Source: Clostridia bacterium
GTDB lineage: Bacteria; Bacillota; Clostridia; Oscillospirales; Acutalibacteraceae
Length of the DNA: 64,000 bases
Direction of reading: 5' to 3'
Assembly: GCA_017440755.1 (NCBI GenBank)
Contig: JAFSGP010000015.1
Span: 18,393-82,392 of the forward strand
The notes under the pieces are model-generated. The model saw only the letters and a program-made list of their open reading frames with translations. It had not been told where the DNA came from and did not search any database. Positions 1-8,291 of this stretch are shown here, piece after piece; the first letter of the stretch is position 1; each line of letters opens with the position of its first letter. The translations under genes were made by a program, and so were the position numbers.

Positions 1-17
1 GACCGTAATTTACGGTC
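1..17 (-). terminator. truncated hairpin downstream of ispH-rpsA
   Basis: A 7-bp stem (gaccgta/tacggtc) with a 3-nt loop lies just past the stop codon of the minus-strand ispH-rpsA gene. Any T-tract would fall outside the window, so calling it an intrinsic terminator is inference. Confidence 0.4.
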
Positions 18-36
18 GGTGTTTCGTTTTTGCAAA

Positions 37-2073
37 TTACTCAGCAGCCTCTTCCGCGGCGGGCTCCTCAGCGGGAGCTTCCACAGCCTCGGCGGGCTCC
101 TCAGCGGGAGCCTCCTCAGCCACTTCGGGCTCCAGCAGAGCACGAATGGACAGGCTGATGCGCTGGCGGTCGTAGTCGATGGCGGTGATCTTAGCGGTGA
201 TCTCCTGACCCACCTTCAGCTCGTCCTGGGGCTTCTCCACACGGTGGTTGGCAATCTGGGAAATGTGCACCAGACCGTCAATGCCGGGCAGAATCTGAGC
301 AAAGGCACCGAACGCGGTCATGCCCACCACCTTGGCGGTGACGATGCTGTCCACGGGATACTGAGCCTTGAAGATCTCCCACGGATTATCCTCGGCCTTG
401 CGATAGCCCAGAGAAATCTTGCGCTTCTCGGCGTCCAGAGCCTTGATAAACACGGTGACGGTGTCGCCCACGTTCATCACCTCAGAGGGATGCTTGATGC
501 GACCCCAGGACATCTCGGAAATGTGAACCATACCGTCCACACCGCCCAGGTCCACGAAAGCGCCGTAGCTGGTCAGGCTCTTCACCGCGCCGGTGTACTC
601 CTGACCCACCTCGGCCTGCGCCCAGAAGGCCTCCTCCTGCTCCTTGCGAGCAGCCTGAGCCACCAGACGAATGGAACCCACGGCGTGACGGCGATGGGCG
701 TTAACCTCGATGATCTTCAGCTGGACGTCCTGACCCTTCAGGGGGCTCAGGTCCTCCATACGGTTGACGGAAGCGTGGGAAGCGGGCACGAATACGCGGA
801 AGCCGCCGGTGACCACCAGCACGCCGCCCTTGATAACCTCAACGACGGTACCATCGAGAATGTCGCCGTTAGCCTCGGCGTCCACCACGGTCTGCCAGCC
901 CTTGAGCGCGTCCACGCGCTTCTTGGACAGCATAATGGTGCCCTCCTGATCGTTGGTGCGCATGATGAGCAGCTCCAGCTCATCGCCCACCTTTACCAGA
1001 TCGGCGGGATTGGCGTTGGGGTCGTTGGAAAGCTCGTTAGCGGGGATATAGCCGGTCTGCTTGCGGCCGATGACTTCGACCTGCACTTCGTTGGGGGCAA
1101 TAGCCACAACCAACCCACGGACTTTATCATCAGTGGCGTTCTGCAGAGTTGCGTCGATAGCGGCGGCAAACTCCTCAGAGCTCATCTCCTCATAATTTTT
1201 GGTTTCCAGGACTTCGCTGTTGTTGACGATTTCGGACATGATGTAATGTACCTCCTTTATAATATCGGCGGGTGTGGAAGCACCGGCGGTCAGACCGACC
1301 GTCATACCACCACGAAAGCGGTCACGAGGGAGCTCGTCTGCCGTCTCGACCCACAGGGTCGGACAGTAGGGAGCGCACACGTCACACAGCTTAGCGGTGT
1401 TGGAGCTTTTACGTCCACCGACAATAACCATTTGATCGCACTGCTTGGCTAATTGGATCGCTTCATCTTGCCTTTTCGCAGTTGCACTGCATATTGTATC
1501 AAATATTTTTAGATTTGTACAGAGTTTTTTTGCGATTTTTTCGCACTTTTTCCATACATTTTTATTAAAAGTGGTTTGCGCCACCATAATACACGAACTT
1601 TCGGCAAGTTGCGGGTTTTCTTTTAGGCAATTTTCCAGTTGCTCTTCATTTTGGAAGGTGTGCACCGTCCCCACGGCATGCCCGCGGATACCCAGCACCT
1701 CGGGGTGCTCCGCATTTCCCGCGATGAGCACGGTGGCTCCCTCGGCGGAATGGGTGGCAACGATGCGATGAATTTTAGATACGAAGGGGCAGGTAGCATC
1801 GCAGCAGGTCAGCCCCAGTTCCCGTATGCGGTCGTACACCGCTTGGGATACCCCGTGGGAGCGAATGACCAGCACGCTGTCGGCGGGGGTGTCCGCGGGG
1901 TCCTCTACGATGCGCACCCCTTTTGCCGCCAGCTTATCCACCACCTGCGGGTTGTGGATAATGGGGCCGAGGGTGCAGACGGATTTGCCCGCCTCCAACA
2001 GGGAATAGACTTGGTCAACCGCTTTATTCACGCCGAAGCAAAAGCCGGCGGTTTTCGCCAGATGAACCGACAT
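37..2073 (-). CDS. ispH-rpsA: 4-hydroxy-3-methylbut-2-enyl diphosphate reductase fused to ribosomal protein S1-like domains
   Basis: This 678-residue fusion joins the last enzyme of the MEP isoprenoid pathway (IspH, an Fe-S reductase making IPP and DMAPP) to an S1-type RNA-binding protein. Residues 1-285 are IspH: the Fe-S ligand cysteines are visible at C12 (GFCFGV), C95 (DATCPFV) and C195 (TICSAT), with the substrate histidines near 40, 73 and 123. Four S1/OB repeats follow at about 310-385, 395-465, 480-550 and 565-635; the third and fourth are best conserved (GAFVDLGGVDGMVHIS). The tail is Glu/Ala-rich. The ATG is preceded by a GGAG site. This fusion is established in Clostridia. It sits 12 nt downstream of cmk and is probably in the same operon. 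Whether the S1 part works on the ribosome or as a separate RNA-binding factor cannot be told from sequence. Confidence 0.96.
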   Translation of the reverse strand: MSVHLAKTAGFCFGVNKAVDQVYSLLEAGKSVCTLGPIIHNPQVVDKLAAKGVRIVEDPADTPADSVLVIRSHGVSQAVYDRIRELGLTCCDATCPFVSKIHRIVATHSAEGATVLIAGNAEHPEVLGIRGHAVGTVHTFQNEEQLENCLKENPQLAESSCIMVAQTTFNKNVWKKCEKIAKKLCTNLKIFDTICSATAKRQDEAIQLAKQCDQMVIVGGRKSSNTAKLCDVCAPYCPTLWVETADELPRDRFRGGMTVGLTAGASTPADIIKEVHYIMSEIVNNSEVLETKNYEEMSSEEFAAAIDATLQNATDDKVRGLVVAIAPNEVQVEVIGRKQTGYIPANELSNDPNANPADLVKVGDELELLIMRTNDQEGTIMLSKKRVDALKGWQTVVDAEANGDILDGTVVEVIKGGVLVVTGGFRVFVPASHASVNRMEDLSPLKGQDVQLKIIEVNAHRRHAVGSIRLVAQAARKEQEEAFWAQAEVGQEYTGAVKSLTSYGAFVDLGGVDGMVHISEMSWGRIKHPSEVMNVGDTVTVFIKALDAEKRKISLGYRKAEDNPWEIFKAQYPVDSIVTAKVVGMTAFGAFAQILPGIDGLVHISQIANHRVEKPQDELKVGQEITAKITAIDYDRQRISLSIRALLEPEVAEEAPAEEPAEAVEAPAEEPAAEEAAE

Positions 2074-2085
2074 AACGAAACTCCT

Positions 2086-2757
2086 TTATTTCTCCAGTTG
2101 TTGCCTAACGACCGCGCGGATACGCGCCACCGACTGCTCCAGCGTGTCGCCGCTGGTGTCCACCGGCACCGCGTCCTCTGCCTGTCGTAGGGGAGCAATC
2201 TCCCGATGGGAGTCGTCGTAGTCCCGCTTAATCATATCCGCCAGCACCTCTTCGTAGGTGGCGGGGTCGCCTTTCTCCTGCAATTCCGCAAAGCGGCGGG
2301 TGGCGCGGGATTCGGGGGAGGCGGTGAGGAAAATCTTCACCTTAGCATTCGGCAAAATGACGGTGCCGATATCCCGTCCGTCCATCACCACCGAGTGGGT
2401 GGCGGCAATATCCCGCTGGGTCTGCAGCAGGAAAGCCCGTACCGCGGGAATGGCGGATACGCGGCTGGCCGCCATGGAAATGGCGGGGGTGCGGATTTCT
2501 CCGCTGACGTCCTCGCCGTTCAGCAGAACACGCTGTTCGCCCTCTCGATGGACCAGCTCCACCTTGATACCGTCCAGCGCGGCCACCACCGCCGCCTCGT
2601 CGGCAGGGTCAATCCCCTGCCGCAGAATGTGACAACCGATGGTGCGGTACAGCGCACCGGTATCCACGTAGATGAGCTCCAGCTCCTTTGCCAGAATCTT
2701 GGCAATGGTGCTTTTCCCTGCGCCGGCAGGACCGTCAATAGCAATGGCGTAATTCAT
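2086..2757 (-). CDS. cmk: cytidylate kinase
   Basis: The product is a 223-residue CMP/dCMP kinase that transfers phosphate from ATP to CMP in pyrimidine salvage and nucleotide supply. The P-loop GPAGAGKS lies at residues 9-16. Further family signatures are the DTGALYR segment near residue 32 and VMDGRDIGTVILP near 123. Length is normal for bacterial Cmk. It lies between the HI0933-type flavoprotein (11 nt upstream) and ispH-rpsA (12 nt downstream). This is a conserved clostridial order, in which a plsC acyltransferase is often also present but is missing here. Confidence 0.97.
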   Translation of the reverse strand: MNYAIAIDGPAGAGKSTIAKILAKELELIYVDTGALYRTIGCHILRQGIDPADEAAVVAALDGIKVELVHREGEQRVLLNGEDVSGEIRTPAISMAASRVSAIPAVRAFLLQTQRDIAATHSVVMDGRDIGTVILPNAKVKIFLTASPESRATRRFAELQEKGDPATYEEVLADMIKRDYDDSHREIAPLRQAEDAVPVDTSGDTLEQSVARIRAVVRQQLEK

Positions 2758-2768
2758 AATGGCACTCC

Positions 2769-3992
2769 TTATTCTTGGTTTCCGGCGGCCATGCCGGTGG
2801 AGAAAGCAATCTGCAGGTTAAACCCGCCGGTATAGGCGTCCACGTCCAGCACCTCGCCTGCAAAATACAGGCCGCTTACCAGCTTGGACTCCATGGTTTT
2901 CGCGTTGATTTCCTTCACGCTGACACCGCCGGCGGTGACGATAGCCTCCGCAAGCGGGCGGAAGCCGTCGATGCGCACCGGCATCGCCTTGATGCCTGCC
3001 GCCAGTCGCTGCCGTTCCTCGCGGGTGACGGCATTGCATTTTTTGTTGGGGGCTATCTGCACCAGCCGCAGCATCACGGGAATGAGGGCGCGGGGGAGCA
3101 GCTTGCCCAAAGCATTAGCCAGGTCGCTGTTGTTCCGCTCGGCAAAATCTCGCAGAATGCGGGCGTCCAGCTGTTCGGGAGTAAGCCCCGGCTTCCAGTC
3201 AATCCACAGGGTATAGCGCCCCGCCGCCATCTGCCGCATATGGGCGCTGGCGGATAGCACCATGGGGCCGCTGACCCCGAAATGGGTGAACAGCATCTCC
3301 CCCAAATCGGTGTAGATGACCTTGTTTTTCTCGTTATCTTTAACGGTCAGACCGCAGTTTTTGAGGGATAATCCCTGCATATCGGGGCAGAAGGGGTCGG
3401 GGGACTCCAGCGCCACCAGAGAGGGGCGGGGGTCGATGACCGTGTGTCCTGCCTGCCGCGCCAGCGCGTACCCGTCGCCGGTGGAACCCGTCCCCGGATA
3501 GGAGCAGCCGCCTGTGGCAACCACCACACGGTCGGCAGCGAGGACGGTGCCGTCCTCCAGCCGTACACCGTTGCATACGCCGTCTTCGATGCACAGCTCG
3601 GTTACCCGTCCCTCAATGAAGCGGGCGCCGCCGCCCTTGGCGTATTTCACGATGCCGTCCACCACGTCCACCGCCTTGTCAGATACGGGGAATACACGGT
3701 CGCCTCGCTCGGTCTTGAGGGGGACGCCCTGTTCCTCCAACAGCGCCATCATATCCTGCGGGGTGAAGGCGGTGAGGGCGCTGTACAAGAAGCGCCCGTT
3801 CTCCGGTACGTTGGCGATAAAGCGGTCTATGGTACAGTTGTTGGTGACGTTACACCGTCCCTTGCCGGTTATCATCACCTTGCGGGCGGGACGGGGGTTG
3901 CGCTCCACCACCGTTACGGTGTGTCCCTGCCGTCCTGCGGCGCCGGCGGCAAGGCAGCCGGCCGCGCCACCGCCTACTATGATTACATTCAT
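2769..3992 (-). CDS. HI0933/YhiN-family FAD-binding flavoprotein
   Basis: This 407-residue protein belongs to the HI0933-like NAD(P)/FAD-dependent oxidoreductase family. The N-terminal dinucleotide fold is VGGGAAGCLAA (residues 6-16). The family motifs GKGRCNVTN near residue 45 and GGCSYPGTGSTGDGY near 162 are present. The C-terminal FAD-contacting segment SGLYFAGEVLDVDAYTGGFN is typical. The physiological substrate of the family is not firmly known, so only a flavin-dependent redox role is called. Its start overlaps the stop of the upstream rpiR-like gene by 4 nt, which implies translational coupling. cmk and ispH-rpsA follow in the same direction. Confidence 0.9.
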   Translation of the reverse strand: MNVIIVGGGAAGCLAAGAAGRQGHTVTVVERNPRPARKVMITGKGRCNVTNNCTIDRFIANVPENGRFLYSALTAFTPQDMMALLEEQGVPLKTERGDRVFPVSDKAVDVVDGIVKYAKGGGARFIEGRVTELCIEDGVCNGVRLEDGTVLAADRVVVATGGCSYPGTGSTGDGYALARQAGHTVIDPRPSLVALESPDPFCPDMQGLSLKNCGLTVKDNEKNKVIYTDLGEMLFTHFGVSGPMVLSASAHMRQMAAGRYTLWIDWKPGLTPEQLDARILRDFAERNNSDLANALGKLLPRALIPVMLRLVQIAPNKKCNAVTREERQRLAAGIKAMPVRIDGFRPLAEAIVTAGGVSVKEINAKTMESKLVSGLYFAGEVLDVDAYTGGFNLQIAFSTGMAAGNQE

Positions 3993-4885
3993 ACGCTCTC
4001 GTTCTCCGTTTCCTCAGGGGACTGGTACACACCGTACTGATGCCACAGCCGCTCCAGCTCCTCCAGCTTGGGGCGGGTACGGTCCACCGTGCGCAGGGAT
4101 ATGGCTACGATAAGGGCGTTAATGACGCTCAGGGGCGCCACCAGAGAGTCCACCACCGCCGCCATATCGCTGTGGGCGGTGAGCAGGTCGCCGGCAAAGG
4201 GCGCAATAGGGGACAGGGGACTGTCGGTGAGCGCCACCACGCCCGCCCCCTTGGAGTGGGCATAATGGAGGGTCTGCACCGCCTTTTTGGAATAGCGGGG
4301 GAAGCTGATGCCGATGACCACGTCCTCGGGGGATACGTCCAGCATCTCCTCAAATATTTCGCTTTGGCTGGAGGCGGCGATACGGCGCACCTGACCGCCC
4401 AGCAGCATCTGCAGATAGTGGGTGAGGAAGCCTGCCAGATGCTTGCAGCTGCCCGCACCGAACACGTACACCTGTCGGGCGGCGGCAATGCGGTCCACCG
4501 CGGAATCGAAGGCCGCCTCGTCCAGCTCCTCCAGCGTGTGACGGATATTATGCACGTCCGCCGCCGCCACCTGCCGCAGCACCTCGCTGTCGGTCATACG
4601 GCTGCGGCTGACCTCCAGCCGCTGTACCATGGTCAGCTTGCTGCGGATAAGCTCCTGCACCGCCTTTTGCAGTTGAGGATAGCCCGCGAACCCCAGCTCG
4701 GTGGCAAATCGCACCACCGTAGATTCGCTGACCCCCACCTCTTCGCCCAGACGGGCGGCGGTCATAAAGGCGGCCTCGTCGTAGTGGGTGGTGATGAATT
4801 CGGCAATGCGTCGCTGCCCCTTCGAAAAGCGGGGCGAGCAGGCTTGCATCAAGGCAGTTAAGGACGTGTTCATTTTGGCATCCAC
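3989..4885 (-). CDS. MurR/RpiR-family transcriptional regulator
   Basis: The 298-residue product has an N-terminal HTH_6 helix-turn-helix (about 1-80, with GVSESTVVRFATELGFAGYP) and a C-terminal SIS sugar-phosphate-binding domain (about 120-260, with VYVFGAGSCKHLAGFLTHY). RpiR regulators sense phosphosugars and repress or activate catabolic or amino-sugar genes. No sugar operon adjoins it; it leads the flavoprotein-cmk-ispH-rpsA group, overlapping the next gene by 4 nt. Its target is therefore unclear. The family call is secure. Confidence 0.93.
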   Translation of the reverse strand: MDAKMNTSLTALMQACSPRFSKGQRRIAEFITTHYDEAAFMTAARLGEEVGVSESTVVRFATELGFAGYPQLQKAVQELIRSKLTMVQRLEVSRSRMTDSEVLRQVAAADVHNIRHTLEELDEAAFDSAVDRIAAARQVYVFGAGSCKHLAGFLTHYLQMLLGGQVRRIAASSQSEIFEEMLDVSPEDVVIGISFPRYSKKAVQTLHYAHSKGAGVVALTDSPLSPIAPFAGDLLTAHSDMAAVVDSLVAPLSVINALIVAISLRTVDRTRPKLEELERLWHQYGVYQSPEETENESV

Positions 4886-4933
4886 TCCTCATCAAAATGG
4901 CATACATACAATCCTATTCTACCTTATAAACGC

Positions 4934-4965
4934 AAAAAATGCAAGATGCAGTTATGCATCTTGCA
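4934..4965 (-). terminator. intrinsic terminator after the 4976-5515 gene
   Basis: A perfect 11-bp stem (tgcaagatgca/tgcatcttgca) with a 4-nt loop is followed, read on the minus strand, by six T residues. It separates the membrane-protein operon from the rpiR-led operon. Confidence 0.8.
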
Positions 4966-4975
4966 AAATTTGTCA

Positions 4976-5515
4976 TCAAAAGCGGAACAGTCGCCGCAAA
5001 CGGGGGCTAAACACCGCCACGTAGTGGCTGATAACGCGGGTAAGCCCGATGTCATACAGCAAAAACACCCCATTGCCCAGCAGCAGAAGCAGACCGTACA
5101 CAGTTTTGCCCGCAATGGTGAAGGCGGCAGTATCCAGATGTAAAAACGTGAGCAAAACCCAGTAAATTCCTACCACCGTGCCATTGAACAGGGCGAATTT
5201 GATCACCCATTCCGCCACAGGCTTGCGCAGGGCTTCGATGAGGGATTTCACGATGGGATAGTACCCGAAAAAGCCGATAAACAACAGTTTCGGCTCCCAT
5301 GCGGGCACCAGCAGAAGGGAGAGCAGGCATACCGTGACGTACACCGACAGGGCGTACCGTCGCCCCAGCTCCACCACAGTGGGCACCAGCAGCAGTCCCG
5401 CCACCGCGGGCAGACCGATTTCGCTGACGGGAACCACCGTCAGCAGCATCGCCAGCGTGGCGAGGGCGGCGGTCATACCGCAGAGGGCGACCCGTCCGCC
5501 GTTCTTGTTTTTCAT
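4976..5515 (-). CDS. multi-pass membrane protein of unknown function
   Basis: This 179-residue hydrophobic protein has about five predicted membrane segments (near 10-28, 33-47, 54-72, 74-92 with basic loops, 98-120 and 131-155). It ends in a short basic tail (FSPRLRRLFRF). The start is supported by an AAGGGGG site 7 nt upstream. It is the last gene of a three-gene minus-strand set (DUF5685, J-domain protein, this gene). The general shape resembles substrate-binding S components or small integral membrane proteins, but no diagnostic motif is visible and no function is assigned. Confidence 0.8.
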   Translation of the reverse strand: MKNKNGGRVALCGMTAALATLAMLLTVVPVSEIGLPAVAGLLLVPTVVELGRRYALSVYVTVCLLSLLLVPAWEPKLLFIGFFGYYPIVKSLIEALRKPVAEWVIKFALFNGTVVGIYWVLLTFLHLDTAAFTIAGKTVYGLLLLLGNGVFLLYDIGLTRVISHYVAVFSPRLRRLFRF

Positions 5516-5527
5516 GTCCGTGCCCCC

Positions 5528-6139
5528 TTAGCAGCAACGAATCAGGTCGCCGCCCATGCATTCACAGCAGCAGTCGGCGCAGTACAGGCTGGTACACACG
5601 TCACAGCCGGTGCAGCCCTGATTCTGCTCCACCGTGCGGTAGCCGCCGGTCTGGCGGTTGGTGGCGACCCGATTGAGGGCCTGCCGATATTCTAAGTTGC
5701 CGGGTTCCATGTTGCAGGCGGTCTGGAAATGGGTGTAGGCGTCCTCCAGCCAGCCCTTTTTGAACAGCACGCTGCCCTTGAGGAAATACCACTCTCCATC
5801 GCGGGAGTAGGCGGGCACACCGTCCAGCAGCATCTCCGCGTCCATGATGCGGTTCTGCTGAATCATGCGGCGGATATCCCCGTAGCGGGAGGGGGAGCCG
5901 TTCGGCCCGCGGTAGCCGCCGTTGTTGGCGGAGCTGCCCGCACCACCCTTACGCATGCGCACAATGGCGTCATAGGCTTCGTTTATCTCCTGCATCTTCT
6001 CCTGCGCCAGCTCGGACAGGGGGTTATCCGCATAGTTGTCGGGGTGATATTTCCGCGCCATGTTACGATAGGCGGTTTTCACTTCGTCGTCGGTGGCGGT
6101 GGGCTTAATGCCCAGCACCTCATAGGGGTCTCGGCTCAT
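5528..6139 (-). CDS. J-domain protein with Cys-rich C-terminus
   Basis: The 203-residue protein begins with a canonical J domain (residues 1-65) including the HPD triad at 32-34, which stimulates Hsp70 ATPase. It lacks the G/F region and the DnaJ zinc-finger arrangement, so it is not housekeeping DnaJ. A short TPR-like helical region follows (about 90-150, EWYFLKGSVLFKKGWLEDAYTHF). The last 30 residues contain eleven cysteines (CTGCDVC... CADCCCEC...RCC), suggesting metal binding or a disulfide cluster. Its ATG overlaps the stop of the upstream DUF5685 gene by 4 nt, so the two are probably translated together. This pairing suggests, by inference, a DnaK-assisted role with the DUF5685 protein. 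Confidence 0.9.
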   Translation of the reverse strand: MSRDPYEVLGIKPTATDDEVKTAYRNMARKYHPDNYADNPLSELAQEKMQEINEAYDAIVRMRKGGAGSSANNGGYRGPNGSPSRYGDIRRMIQQNRIMDAEMLLDGVPAYSRDGEWYFLKGSVLFKKGWLEDAYTHFQTACNMEPGNLEYRQALNRVATNRQTGGYRTVEQNQGCTGCDVCTSLYCADCCCECMGGDLIRCC

Positions 6140-7008
6140 TTGGTTTCCTCCTTGGCAATGACTCGCCGCTGAGCGGCGGGCATTCCTTGTTCCAATATAT
6201 TTCGCAGTATGCCGTCGAAGCGGCGCACGTCTAACAGGTTATAGGCGGCAATGCATTCCGCCAGACAGGCGTTGAGGCTTTGGACGGCGTAGGTCTGTAC
6301 CTCTTTTATGGTGCCCTCGTCCGCGTCAGCGGGGAGGGAGCGGGCGGCGATATAGGGGTTGTATCGCCCTTTCGGCAGGTCGTCAGGCAGGTCGTCCACC
6401 CCGTCGATGAGGTACACCCACCGCCCCAGACAGTAGCCGAAGCGGGCGAGCACCGTCCGCTGTTTTTCGTCAGCGGACAGGTCGGTGGCCAGCGCCTGCA
6501 GCAGCAGAGCGAAAGGCTCTGCCGCGCGGTCTACCGAGGGGCAGTTTTCCGCCTCCAGGGCGGCTTGGCGAGTCATCATCTCCGCCACCAGGCGGTCGGT
6601 GGCGGGGCGACGTTTCATCGCCTTTTTCCGCGCCGCGGCGGCAAAGGGCAGGGCGCACAGGGCACCCAATTTCTTAAAAAAGCCCTCGTCCGCTAAGGTG
6701 TCCCGCAGTTTATAATATGCCAAAAGCATACCGATATCCGCCGCCGCGTCGATGCAGGCGGTGTTCCCGGCTCTCAGGCATTTTTTGGTGGGGTTGAAGC
6801 TGCACCGTCCGCCGCAGAAGGCGGGGTCATCGGCAGCAAGCGCCATGCCCAGCAAGGCGAGGAAGGTCATATCGTAGCTGAGGGTGAAGCGGGACAGCAG
6901 CCCGTACCGCTTGCCCATTTGTTTGCACAGAGTACAGTAGATGCCGCGGTATTGCTCGTATTCGCCCATCGTGATGGTGGGCTTGTGCAGCCGCACGTAT
7001 CCGAACAT
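6136..7008 (-). CDS. DUF5685-family protein
   Basis: The 290-residue product looks like the uncharacterised DUF5685 family, which is common in Clostridia. The N-terminus MFGYVRLHKPTITMGEYEQY and the segment YRGIYCTLCKQMGKRYG with a CxxC are characteristic. More cysteines follow (FCGGRCSFNPTKKCL). It is mostly helical, with no clear signal peptide or membrane segment. The ATG at 7008 was preferred to the upstream in-frame ATG at 7041 because a strong GGGGGTGAGGG site sits directly before it. It overlaps the J-domain gene by 4 nt. Function unknown. Confidence 0.82.
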   Translation of the reverse strand: MFGYVRLHKPTITMGEYEQYRGIYCTLCKQMGKRYGLLSRFTLSYDMTFLALLGMALAADDPAFCGGRCSFNPTKKCLRAGNTACIDAAADIGMLLAYYKLRDTLADEGFFKKLGALCALPFAAAARKKAMKRRPATDRLVAEMMTRQAALEAENCPSVDRAAEPFALLLQALATDLSADEKQRTVLARFGYCLGRWVYLIDGVDDLPDDLPKGRYNPYIAARSLPADADEGTIKEVQTYAVQSLNACLAECIAAYNLLDVRRFDGILRNILEQGMPAAQRRVIAKEETK

Positions 7009-7102
7009 TCCCTCACCCCCTCTTTTGCTATGATACCGCAAAATGCGTCGTATTATATGAAGTAATTGTAAATAATGGAGGGATGTCTTTTTTGATGAAG
7101 TC

Positions 7103-7131
7103 TTTACTTTTTGAAAAATAGGTGGTATACT
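7103..7131 (+). promoter_or_regulatory. sigma-A-type promoter of the lipoprotein leader RNA
   Basis: A -35-like TTTACT (7103-7108) and a -10 TATACT (7126-7131) are spaced by exactly 17 bp. The predicted start of transcription near 7138 coincides with the first base of the long closing stem of the leader RNA. Confidence 0.7.
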
Positions 7132-7137
7132 AAGGTT

Positions 7138-7296
7138 ACCACACGAATTGGATAAAGCAAATGTATTTTTGCGGATGAAGTGTACATTTTACCTTTTGGT
7201 AAAAATGTATGCTCTGTTCTTGTATGCTTTGTCCGTCTGACATTTGCTTACAGATCCAATTTGTGTGGTAGCAATTGTGGGAGCACGCATTTTTCG
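7138..7296 (+). ncRNA. rod-shaped structured leader RNA, candidate cis-regulatory element
   Basis: The transcript can fold into a long rod. Stem P1a (7138-7153 with 7254-7269, 16 bp including one G-U) is separated by a small internal loop from P1b (7156-7164 with 7240-7248, 9 bp). P2 (7172-7180 with 7227-7235, 9 bp with wobbles) and a terminal hairpin P3 (7183-7193 with 7198-7209, one bulge) complete it. The 5' end lies at the predicted transcription start, and a terminator follows 27 nt after P1. The 3' arm of P1a (7263-7274) can instead pair with the 3' arm of that terminator (7313-7322), a geometry typical of riboswitches and attenuators. No known riboswitch, T-box or 6S signature was recognised. 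The stems are seen in the sequence; the switching is inferred. Confidence 0.6.
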
Positions 7297-7334
7297 GTGT
7301 GTGCAACTACGGTTGCACACACTTTTTTATTTTT
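7297..7334 (+). terminator. intrinsic terminator in the leader, before the lipoprotein start
   Basis: A perfect 11-bp stem (gtgtgtgcaac 7297-7307 with gttgcacacac 7312-7322) has a 4-nt loop and is followed by TTTTTTATTTTT. It ends directly before the AGGAGG ribosome-binding site (7335-7340) of the first lipoprotein, so readthrough should control that gene. Confidence 0.85.
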
Positions 7335-7348
7335 AGGAGGAATGGGGA

Positions 7349-8227
7349 ATGAAAAGGATAATATGTTTGCTGATGGCGGCATCTCTGTTCGTCAGTTTGA
7401 CTGCCTGCGCTAGTGAAAAAGCGGAAAAGTATTGTTCCGAGTGCGGAAACGGAATTGACAAAAACGCTTCTGTTTGCGATGAGTGTAGTGCAGTGGTAAA
7501 CGGAAAAACGGAGAAGAAAGAAACCACCTCGAAGAAGGCGAAAAAGACGAGCAAGAAAACGCAAAAGAAGAAGGAGAGCACGGTTGCTTCGACGACTACT
7601 ACCACCACTACTACTACGACAATAACTGCAACCACTACCACAACTACTGAAATTACTACCACCACTACTGAAATTACTACTACCACAACTACGGCTAAGC
7701 CTACGACTACTACGCAAAAGCCTACAACCACTATCAAAACGACCACAAAACCTACAACTAAGTCTACAACGACTATTGATGCGACAACAATGACGACTGC
7801 AGTTTCAACTACAACTACGACTACAACTATGCCAAGAACGACTAGAACTGCTACACAACAAGAAATTGATATGATAGTTGAGCGAATAGTGAATTATTAT
7901 TTGCCGCAGTTTCAAAATGCACAGTATCAACAACAATGTGTCATTAATGACATCCGAGCAGAAATAGATGATCTTTGTTATGAACAGGCTGTAAGTACAA
8001 AGAAATTACAAGAGCAATATGCAAATATGGGGATGTTACAGTCAGGAGCATATGAGAGAGCTTTGCAACAGATGAATGATAAGTATAGGAGAATGATTGC
8101 AAACTTAGAGGAAGATTTGGAGTATGCTCAAGCGCAATATGACGCTTTGGAAGAAGAGTTCAATCAAACAGTTGAGGAAGAGGCATTAAAAGAAATAGAA
8201 AGATTTCAATTAAGTACACTTTCGTGA
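7349..8227 (+). CDS. zinc-ribbon, Thr-rich lipoprotein with C-terminal coiled coil (copy A)
   Basis: The 292-residue protein has a lipoprotein signal peptide with lipobox LTAC (Cys20) and then a short zinc ribbon (CxxC at 29/32 and 43/46). A Lys-rich stretch (about 50-74) leads into a Thr-rich, Pro-poor linker (about 77-168). The C-terminal 120 residues are polar, Gln/Glu-rich and coiled-coil-like. The start is fixed by AGGAGG at 7335-7340. It should be anchored outside the membrane with the linker spanning the wall. It is closely related over its first 50 residues to the next gene, so this is a tandem duplication with divergent C-termini. No enzymatic function is evident. Expression is probably set by the upstream structured leader. 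Confidence 0.85.
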   Translation: MKRIICLLMAASLFVSLTACASEKAEKYCSECGNGIDKNASVCDECSAVVNGKTEKKETTSKKAKKTSKKTQKKKESTVASTTTTTTTTTTITATTTTTTEITTTTTEITTTTTTAKPTTTTQKPTTTIKTTTKPTTKSTTTIDATTMTTAVSTTTTTTTMPRTTRTATQQEIDMIVERIVNYYLPQFQNAQYQQQCVINDIRAEIDDLCYEQAVSTKKLQEQYANMGMLQSGAYERALQQMNDKYRRMIANLEEDLEYAQAQYDALEEEFNQTVEEEALKEIERFQLSTLS

Positions 8228-8256
8228 AAGAGCATATCGCTGGGGAGTGTTGAAAG

Positions 8257-8272
8257 GGTTGCACACACTTTT
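8257..8272 (+). repeat. duplicated half of the leader terminator upstream of copy B
   Basis: The 16 nt ggttgcacacactttt here are identical to 7311-7326, the 3' arm and start of the T-tract of the leader terminator. The matching 5' arm is missing, so no hairpin forms. This marks the upstream end of the duplicated unit that produced the second lipoprotein. Confidence 0.75.
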
Positions 8273-8291
8273 CGAATTGGGAGGAAGAAAA

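Noticed and set aside
7138..7334. 6S RNA or T-box interpretation of the leader RNA
   Set aside because: 5' and 3' ends of the whole transcript do not pair as in 6S RNA (the terminator is separate), and no T-box motif (AGGGUGG-like) or specifier loop is present.
7580..7830. Short ACN repeats looking like a satellite or CRISPR-like array
   Set aside because: They are in-frame Thr codons of the lipoprotein linker with no spacer/repeat periodicity and no cas genes.
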